Shown here piece by piece: positions 58,267 through 64,000 of a stretch of 64,000 nt of DNA (position 1 is its first letter; each line of letters opens with the position of its first letter). Position numbers and translations under genes: made by a program. Origin of the DNA: an uncultured Gemmatimonadota bacterium (GTDB lineage Bacteria; Gemmatimonadota; Gemmatimonadetes; Gemmatimonadales; Gemmatimonadaceae); assembly GCA_902826615.1 (NCBI GenBank), contig CADEFN010000007.1, positions 291,830 to 355,829 of the forward strand, written 5' to 3'. Below the pieces are notes generated by a model. That model was not told the DNA's origin and ran no database searches. It saw only the letters and a list, made by a program, of their open reading frames with translations.

Positions 58267-60447
58267 TCAGTCCTCGCCCGCGGCGCTGATCCGCTCCCTG
58301 CGCTGGACGTCGGCGATGCCCTTCACCCGCCGGATCGCCTTCATGATTTTCTGGAGGTGGGCGAGGTTCTCCACCTCTACCACGGCCGCTCCAAGTACCC
58401 GGGCGTCGGTCGACTTGAGCTCCATGCTCTTGATGTCGGTCCCGGTTGAGCTCACCGCACTCGCGACGTCAGCATACAACCCGCGGCGGTCATACCCCTC
58501 AACGGCCAGACGCACTTCAAAGCGTTCGCCGGGCTGCTCCTGCCAATCGATATCCAGGCGTCGCTCGGGTTCATGGACGAGCATGAGCAGGTTGGGGCAG
58601 TCACCCCGGTGGATCGACACGCCGCGCCCTCGCGTGACGTATCCGACAACCGGATCTCCGGGAACGGGCTGGCAGCACTGGGCATAGCGCACCATCAGCC
58701 CATCGGCGCCCTGGATCCGAATGCCTTTCGAGGTGCCGCGGATCCGATCCACGAGACGTTCGATGGCCGTGGGCTTGGGCGCGTGCTCCGGGCTTTCGAG
58801 CTCCGGGAAAATGGCCTTGAGCACCTGCGTCACATTCAGGTCGCCCTGACCTAACGAGGCAATCAGATGGTGCCCATCGTTGAGGCCGAGTCCTTCCGCG
58901 GCAGCTGCGAGGCGATCGTCATCAAGTTTCCCCAGACGGCGGCGACGGATCTCGCGCTCCAGGATTTCGCGTCCGATCTTGGCCGAGCTCTGTTCCTCTT
59001 CCTGACGCAGCCACTGCCGGATCTTGTGTCGCGCCCTTCCCGTTCGCACATGCGCCAGCCAATCCCGGCTCGGCTTCGCGTTAGGTGACGTGAGGATCTC
59101 GACCGTTTCGGAGTTCTTCAGCTCGCGCGACAGCGTCGCGATCTTGCCGTTGACCTTGGCCCCATTGCAGTGCAGCCCGATTTCGGTGTGCACGGCAAAG
59201 GCGAAATCGAGTGGCGTGGCACCCTTGGGGAGCTGGATGACATCGCCGGTCGGCGTGAAGAGGAAGATCTCGTCCTGATACAGGTCGAGCTTGAGGAACT
59301 CGAGGAACTCCTGCGGATCCTTGGCGTCGAGCTGCAGCTCCAGCACCTTGCGGAACCAGGACAAATGGCGGTCGAGTTCGTCGGCCGACTTGCTGTTCTC
59401 CTTGAATCGCCAGTGGGCCGCGATACCAAAGTCCGCAGTGCGATGCATGTCACGCGTGCGAATCTGGATCTCGTAGAGCTGCCGGCCCGGCCCGAAGATG
59501 GTCGTGTGCAGCGACTGATAGCCGTTGGACTTGGGCTGGGCGATGTAATCCTTGATCCGCTCCTGCACCGGGGTCCAGCCATCGTGGATCACCCCTAACG
59601 CGTGGTAGCAATCGGGGACGGTGTTCACGAGGACCCGGATGGCCAGCAGATCGAAGATCTCCTCGTACGGCTTTTGCCGCTTGAGCATCTTCTTGTGGAT
59701 GGACCAGAGATGTTTCGGGCGACCGGTCACTTCCACATCCGCGATGCCGGACCCGGTCAGCTGCCGCTGCAACGGCTCCAGCAGCGCCTTGATCAACGCT
59801 TCCCGCTCCCCGCGTTTGGCCTGCACCAGCTTGGCCAGCGTGCGATAGGGCTCCGGCTCGAGGTACTTGAACGCCAGGTCTTCCAGCTCCCACTTCATCT
59901 TCGCCATGCCGAAGCGATGGGCGAGCGGGGCGTAGAGGTCCATCGTCTCCTGCGCGATCTTCTCCCGCTTTTCCTCGGCCAGCCACTCCAGCGTCCGCAT
60001 GTTGTGCAGTCGGTCCGCCAGCTTGATGATGATCACCCGCGCGTCCTTGGCGATGGAGACCAGGAGCTTGCGGTAGTTCTCCACCTGCCGGTTCTCTTTC
60101 GAGTTCATCGGCAGGTGCCCGATCTTGGTCAGGCCATCGACAATGTCGGCGACTTCTGCGCCAAACTGCGCCTTGATGTCCTCGTACGTGACATCGGTAT
60201 CCTCGATGACATCGTGGATCAGCCCACTGGCCACCGTGGCGGAGTCGAGCTGGAGATCCGCGAGGATCTTGGCCACCTCGACGCAGTGCGTGACGTAGGG
60301 ATCCCCATTCTTGCGAACCTGACCTTCGTGCGCGCGCGAACTCAGCTCATACGCGCGCGCGAGCAGCTCGAGGTCGAGCCGTTCGGGGATAGGCTCCCCA
60401 GCCGGCCACCAGGGGAGGGTCGGTTTCGAAGGAATCGTTGACGTCAC
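58267..60447 (-). CDS. Bifunctional (p)ppGpp synthetase/hydrolase (RSH family)
   Basis: A 726-residue Rel/SpoT homologue. The HD hydrolase domain is intact (H54 in YVTHCVEVAKIL, H78-D79 in GLIHDVIEDTD, KLADRLHNMRTL). The synthetase domain has HKKMLKRQKPYEEIFDLLAIRV, DYIAQPKSNGYQSLHTTIFG and EIQIRTRDMHRTADFGIAAHW. TGS (IFLFTPTGDVIQLPKGATPLDFAFAVHTEIG), a zinc-finger/CC region (RYAQCCQPVPGDPVVGY) and ACT follow. Both active sites look complete. It starts 15 nt after radC; 89 bp separate it from uvrB. Confidence 0.96.
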   Translation of the reverse strand: MTSTIPSKPTLPWWPAGEPIPERLDLELLARAYELSSRAHEGQVRKNGDPYVTHCVEVAKILADLQLDSATVASGLIHDVIEDTDVTYEDIKAQFGAEVADIVDGLTKIGHLPMNSKENRQVENYRKLLVSIAKDARVIIIKLADRLHNMRTLEWLAEEKREKIAQETMDLYAPLAHRFGMAKMKWELEDLAFKYLEPEPYRTLAKLVQAKRGEREALIKALLEPLQRQLTGSGIADVEVTGRPKHLWSIHKKMLKRQKPYEEIFDLLAIRVLVNTVPDCYHALGVIHDGWTPVQERIKDYIAQPKSNGYQSLHTTIFGPGRQLYEIQIRTRDMHRTADFGIAAHWRFKENSKSADELDRHLSWFRKVLELQLDAKDPQEFLEFLKLDLYQDEIFLFTPTGDVIQLPKGATPLDFAFAVHTEIGLHCNGAKVNGKIATLSRELKNSETVEILTSPNAKPSRDWLAHVRTGRARHKIRQWLRQEEEQSSAKIGREILEREIRRRRLGKLDDDRLAAAAEGLGLNDGHHLIASLGQGDLNVTQVLKAIFPELESPEHAPKPTAIERLVDRIRGTSKGIRIQGADGLMVRYAQCCQPVPGDPVVGYVTRGRGVSIHRGDCPNLLMLVHEPERRLDIDWQEQPGERFEVRLAVEGYDRRGLYADVASAVSSTGTDIKSMELKSTDARVLGAAVVEVENLAHLQKIMKAIRRVKGIADVQRRERISAAGED

Positions 60448-60462
60448 GTATCTGTTCTGACC

Positions 60463-61212
60463 TCACGAGAACCCCCGTCGGTCACCGGCAGGCATGATCC
60501 CCGATTCAACGAAGCTAACGTACCGTCCACGACCCACCACGACGTGATCGCGAACCAGAATACCGAGCAGGTCACCCGCCAGGACGAGCTCATGAGTGAT
60601 GTGCTGATCGTCCCTGGATGGGTTGGGGTCACCGCTTGGATGGTTGTGGATCAACACCACTGACGCGGCCCGTTCCAGGATGGCCTCCCGAAAGACCTCC
60701 CGGGCGTGGACCAGCGAGGAGTTCAGGATTCCCCGCGACACCAGGATATCGCGCTGAAAGCGCTGCTGGGCGTCGAGCACGGCCACGTGGAACTCCTCAA
60801 CCGGCAAGTCCTCGAGCAACGGCCCATAGAGCCGATAGACGTCAAAGGGGCGCTGCACGAGCATGCCTTCCTGCCGAGTCTCGTGCATCATACGGCGCCC
60901 CAGCTCGAGGGCCGCGTGAATTACCGAGGCGCGCGCCCGGCCTATACCAGGCACCTTGGTGAGAACCGAGACGGGCTCGGCCACTATCCGCCGCAACGAG
61001 CCGCCGTGCGAGGCGAGGATCCCGTGGGCGACCGCCAGTGTTGAGTAGCGCCGGGATCCGGCGCCAACAACGATGGACATGAGCTCAACCGTACTGAGCC
61101 TCGATGCCCCATGAGAGGTGAGACGCTCCCGCGGTCGCTCGGACGGCGGAAGCTCGTGCACCCGCAAGATCGGGCGAGAGGTGGAGATGTCTAACTTGTT
61201 GTTCTTCTTCAT
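60463..61212 (-). CDS. radC: RadC family JAB1/MPN protein
   Basis: A 249-residue RadC: an N-terminal helix-hairpin-helix (STVELMSIVVGAGSRRYSTLAVAHGIL..., TKVPGIGRARASVIHAALELGRR), then the JAMM metal motif with HNHPSGDPNPSRDD (189-202) and the GRGRYVSFVESG end. The family is widespread; its proposed repair role is not established. It is read from a gap that also holds the secA terminator. Confidence 0.95.
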   Translation of the reverse strand: MKKNNKLDISTSRPILRVHELPPSERPRERLTSHGASRLSTVELMSIVVGAGSRRYSTLAVAHGILASHGGSLRRIVAEPVSVLTKVPGIGRARASVIHAALELGRRMMHETRQEGMLVQRPFDVYRLYGPLLEDLPVEEFHVAVLDAQQRFQRDILVSRGILNSSLVHAREVFREAILERAASVVLIHNHPSGDPNPSRDDQHITHELVLAGDLLGILVRDHVVVGRGRYVSFVESGIMPAGDRRGFS

Positions 61213-61315
61213 CTTGTGCGAATGACCTCACTAATCACTCGCACACTCTACCATCACCCAACCGAAGGGTGGTAACCGAAAATCCAGTGGTTGTACCATT
61301 TCATCGCACCCAACG

Positions 61316-61345
61316 AAAAACCCCGCTTCGCTGAGCGAAACGGGG
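61316..61345 (-). terminator. Intrinsic terminator of secA
   Basis: In the minus direction CCCCG-T-TTCGC pairs with GCGAA-G-CGGGG around a 3-nt loop, followed directly by TTTTT (A5 at 61316-61320 on the plus strand). It is 28 bp after the secA stop. It separates secA from radC. Confidence 0.88.
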
Positions 61346-61373
61346 TCTCGGAACTCAGGTGCGACGTGCCGTG

Positions 61374-64000
<2,627 letters not shown>

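Overview
The window is high-GC DNA from a diderm (LPS-bearing, Gram-negative type) bacterium. It carries LptD, a complete Tol-Pal set, GmhA and a heptose-7-phosphate kinase, TatA and TatC, lipoproteins with lipoboxes, a split acetyl-CoA carboxylase (AccB/AccC), heme A synthase (so a cytochrome-oxidase-type aerobic chain) and a polyprenyl diphosphate synthase. Gene content, protein style and the dispersed word GCCTAACG suggest Gemmatimonadota. That placement is inference without a database search. I see no insertion sequence, prophage, integrase, CRISPR array or rRNA: this is dense core chromosome. Almost every protein gene lies on the minus strand; only the heptose kinase, ctaA, ppiD and two tRNAs read plus. 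Genes are packed, with many 1-11 nt start/stop overlaps (ATGA, GTGA, TGATG, TAATG), and no gene-free stretch exceeds about 230 bp.

Layout. 1-2.7 kb: Obg GTPase (3' end outside), a carboxymuconolactone-decarboxylase-like protein, type II asparaginase. 2.7-5.5 kb: heptose kinase (+), tRNA-Ile2(CAU), an OFA-family MFS transporter with a 39-residue coupled partner, tRNA-Val(CAC), shared terminator. 5.5-17.8 kb: gmd, hflX, then a run of overlapping genes starting at alaS (alaS, 95-aa unknown, PHP phosphatase, gmhA, SDR, type I asparaginase, CCA-adding enzyme, 178-aa unknown, rarA, LEA-type lipoprotein). 17.8-21.4 kb: ctaA (+) overlapping recX tail to tail, recA with a 9-bp tandem repeat between recA and recX, yraN. 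21.4-31 kb: TPR protein, aroQ, Xaa-Pro peptidase, accB, pilT, accC, comB, ftsK (in transcription order). 31-38.5 kb: ppiD (+), tatA, DUF4321-like protein, polyprenyl synthase, a 1259-aa acidic TPR protein. 38.6-44 kb: histidine-utilisation operon hutH-hutU-radical SAM-hutI. 44-53.7 kb: envelope operon galE-like, tolQ-tolR-tolA-tolB-pal-cpoB-tatC-lptD. 54-61.2 kb: ssb; uvrB-tsaE-tsaB-rimI; radC-RSH. 61.3-64 kb: secA (N-terminus outside).

How the genes work together. GmhA and the heptose kinase supply LPS heptose; LptD places LPS in the outer leaflet; Tol-Pal and CpoB hold and constrict the envelope; Tat, SecA and PpiD export and fold its proteins. The tRNA genes lack an encoded CCA, which the CCA-adding enzyme must supply; TsaB/TsaE make t6A. 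RecA, RecX, UvrB, SSB, RarA and FtsK serve repair and segregation.

The observations I rate highest are: a radical SAM/SPASM-like enzyme translationally coupled inside the hut operon; the dispersed octamer GCCTAACG/CGTTAGGC, far above compositional expectation and kept in several reading frames and in stop codons; a set of start codons 6-8 nt after a TANNNT box with no ribosome-binding site, pointing to leaderless mRNAs; pilT lodged between accB and accC; and the recA-recX minisatellite.
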